Part shown: in pieces, positions 5,791-6,542 of the stretch
How positions within the stretch are numbered: the first letter of the stretch is position 1
Layout: the number at the start of each line of letters is the position of its first letter
Source: an uncultured Oxalobacteraceae bacterium
GTDB lineage: Bacteria > Pseudomonadota > Gammaproteobacteria > Burkholderiales > Burkholderiaceae
NCBI GenBank assembly: GCA_946478765.1
Contig: CAMLDH010000219.1
Location: forward strand, 1-6,542
Direction of reading: 5' to 3'
DNA: 6,542 bases
Translations under genes and position numbers: made by a program
The notes under the pieces: model-generated
The model's input: only the letters and a program-made list of their open reading frames with translations
Told to the model about the DNA's origin: nothing
Databases searched by the model: none

Positions 5791-5807
5791 GCCGGCCGGC
5801 TTACAAT
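5791..5807 (+). promoter_or_regulatory. Candidate -10 and GC palindrome before the 74-aa gene
   Basis: TACAAT at 5802-5807 matches five of six -10 bases and would give a leader of about 80 bases. No -35 of quality is present at 16-18 bp. The spacer position instead holds a perfect 10-bp palindrome, GCCGGCCGGC (5791-5800), which could be a regulator site or a chance GC-rich run. The rest of the gap between the tRNA promoter and the gene shows nothing else. Confidence 0.35.
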
Positions 5808-5895
5808 ACGGCCTTTGCATCAACTGCGGCCCACGCTGTACCGGCAACGACATGAATTAGCCGAACGCAGCCGTAAAACAAACTGGAGTTGAAAA

Positions 5896-6120
5896 ATGAC
5901 TTATGAAGAATACCTGGATGAAGTCACCACGCTCATTGCCGAACTGTACGATGTGAGCGATGCTGATGCGATCAAATATGTGGTGCGGGCGCAGGCGGCA
6001 GATTTTTTTACCTTGCACGACGACGATCCTGCCATGCGTACGCAGGAGCGGGCAGAGCAGGATGCGAAGACGATTTACGAACAAAGAAATAAGCCGAATC
6101 CCAAGGCATTTCGCAAATGA
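5896..6120 (+). CDS. Acidic hypothetical protein, 74 aa
   Basis: A small soluble protein that I cannot assign to a named family. The start ATG at 5896 has GGAG (5885-5888) seven bases upstream. It begins MTYEEYLDEVTTLIAELYDV and is predicted mostly helical and acidic up to about residue 60. A short basic tail (NKPNPKAFRK) follows. No signal peptide, membrane segment, cysteine or catalytic motif is visible. The reading frame immediately after the stop, shifted by +1, continues with coding-like sequence to 6199, so the C-terminus may be altered by a frameshift (separate entry). Proteins of this kind are common as short conserved hypotheticals in betaproteobacteria to my memory, unverified. Confidence 0.75.
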   Translation: MTYEEYLDEVTTLIAELYDVSDADAIKYVVRAQAADFFTLHDDDPAMRTQERAEQDAKTIYEQRNKPNPKAFRK

Positions 6121-6199
6121 AATCGGCCATTCGATTCGCCTGGCCAAACTCAAGACCGTGATCGATGCGATCAATGAGGTCCTTGCCAGGCAAGAATAA
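6113..6199 (+). other. Coding-like out-of-frame tail after the 74-aa gene
   Basis: In the +1 frame relative to the 74-aa gene, 6113-6199 encodes a 28-residue stretch: ANEIGHSIRLAKL followed by KTVIDAINEVLARQE, then TAA. It has an amphipathic-helix pattern and mostly G/C third positions, as in real genes here. No ATG, good GTG or ribosome binding site opens it separately. It could be the original C-terminus of the upstream protein displaced by a one-base change near 6109-6118, a remnant of another gene, or chance. Confidence 0.35.
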
Positions 6200-6204
6200 T
6201 AAGA

Positions 6205-6233
6205 GGCGGGCGCGGGTAAACACGACGCCTGCC
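6205..6233. repeat. GC-rich hairpin between convergent small genes
   Basis: GGCGGGCG (6205-6212) pairs with CGCCTGCC (6226-6233) over 8 bp with one G-U and a 13-base loop. No T-tract follows on the plus strand, so intrinsic termination is doubtful. It sits between the 74-aa gene and the convergent 36-aa gene and may act as a 3' hairpin for either transcript. Confidence 0.4.
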
Positions 6234-6244
6234 CATTGCCGGAA

Positions 6245-6355
6245 TCACTGACGCTTCATTGCTTCTTTCTTCACCTTCTTCGCTTCCTTTTTTTCCTTCG
6301 GTGTTTTGGCGGGCTCTTTCTTGACTGCTTTCTTGCTGTCCTGGCTCTTGCTCAT
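6245..6355 (-). CDS. Lysine-rich microprotein, 36 aa
   Basis: This is a very short gene on the minus strand. ATG at 6355 is preceded by GGAG eight bases upstream, and the stop is TGA at 6247-6245. The product begins MSKSQDSKKAVKKEPAKTPK and ends EAMKRQ. Lysine makes up 14 of 36 residues, with glutamate and alanine making up much of the rest, as in an alternating-charge helix or disordered tail. There are no cysteines, aromatic residues or membrane segment. Such composition recalls histone-H1-like tails and small nucleic-acid-associated proteins, but that is analogy. I recall similar short MSKSQDSKK-type proteins annotated as hypothetical in Burkholderiales, unverified. A TATAAT box lies about 60 bases upstream. 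The ribosome binding site and promoter make it a likely real gene. Confidence 0.7.
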   Translation of the reverse strand: MSKSQDSKKAVKKEPAKTPKEKKEAKKVKKEAMKRQ

Positions 6356-6413
6356 GATGTTTGCTCCATTGTGGGGGGAATTGAAAACTGTCTCGTCAAT
6401 CACGTACTTGGAT

Positions 6414-6419
6414 ATTATA
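6414..6419 (-). promoter_or_regulatory. Perfect -10 box for the 36-aa gene
   Basis: On the minus strand TATAAT is present exactly at 6419-6414. It would start transcription near 6407 and give a leader of about 50 bases. The region 16-18 bp further upstream is GC-rich and lacks a -35 match, so the promoter may depend on an activator or on another sigma factor such as RpoS. This is inference. Confidence 0.45.
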
Positions 6420-6507
6420 AACTTGCGCGTTGCGCCTTAGCGATTGCTTTGTCGCGGCAAGCACGGTATCCCGCGGAATGCCATGAAACGTCGAACGAAA
6501 GCGCGTT

Positions 6508-6542
6508 GTCATTCCGAACAGAAGGGGGAATCTCAGCCGATC
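6508..6542. repeat. Possible truncated dispersed repeat (GTCATTCC...GGAATCTC)
   Basis: GTCATTCCGAAC (6508-6519) and GGGGAATCTCAG (6525-6536) contain the inverted pair ATTCC/GGAAT. This layout resembles short intergenic repeats, with GTCATTCC and GGAATC ends, that are scattered in many bacterial genomes. The window ends here, so the element may continue. The call rests on pattern memory only; no second copy is seen in the window. The rest of 6420-6507 shows no gene. Confidence 0.35.

Noticed and set aside
6100..6125. Programmed prfB-like +1 frameshift at the TGA of the 74-aa gene
   Set aside because: The internal Shine-Dalgarno-like AAGG is too far from the stop and the slippery codon differs from the known CTT-TGA-C site; a mutation or chance frame is more likely.
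1..6542. CRISPR array, insertion sequence, integrase, phage or toxin-antitoxin pair
   Set aside because: No regularly spaced repeats, transposase or recombinase motifs, terminal inverted repeats or target duplications were seen. The small genes are not arranged as overlapping toxin-antitoxin pairs.

Overview
The window looks like a chromosomal segment of a betaproteobacterium, most likely in the Oxalobacteraceae (Herminiimonas/Janthinobacterium-like). This is inferred from moderate-to-high GC, protein style and gene content, not from a database search. I see no phage, transposase, integrase or CRISPR signature. Most of it reads as ordinary backbone with several small, poorly described genes.

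Left part (1-832): an upstream region with a striking nested palindrome (39-76) precedes a 169-aa stand-alone protein. That protein carries the conserved core of the 'glycine-rich domain-containing protein-like' (GRDP-like) family, and a good intrinsic terminator follows it. Middle (833-3800): on the minus strand, a CHASE-domain membrane histidine kinase and a NarL/LuxR-type response regulator overlap by 7 bases and form a two-component operon. A 96-aa unknown gene, possibly winged-helix, is divergent from them. Their shared upstream region has three copies of a 7-mer, spaced close to whole helical turns. A terminator resembling the first one follows the 96-aa gene.

Right part (3815-6542): the minus strand carries dbpA, an RNA helicase for large-subunit ribosome assembly, with a small 81-aa membrane protein 14 bases downstream. 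Beyond them lies an initiator tRNA (fMet) gene with its own promoter and terminator. Then come a 74-aa acidic hypothetical gene on the plus strand, with an out-of-frame coding-like tail, and a 36-aa extremely lysine-rich gene on the minus strand. The right edge carries a possible truncated dispersed repeat.

Functionally, the kinase and regulator form one signalling unit whose ligand and targets are unknown. dbpA and tRNA-fMet both serve translation but appear to be separate transcription units. No clearly new multi-gene system is evident. The best leads are the palindrome with the GRDP-like gene, the spaced 7-mers at the kinase promoter, the lysine-rich microprotein and the frame-shifted tail near 6113-6199.
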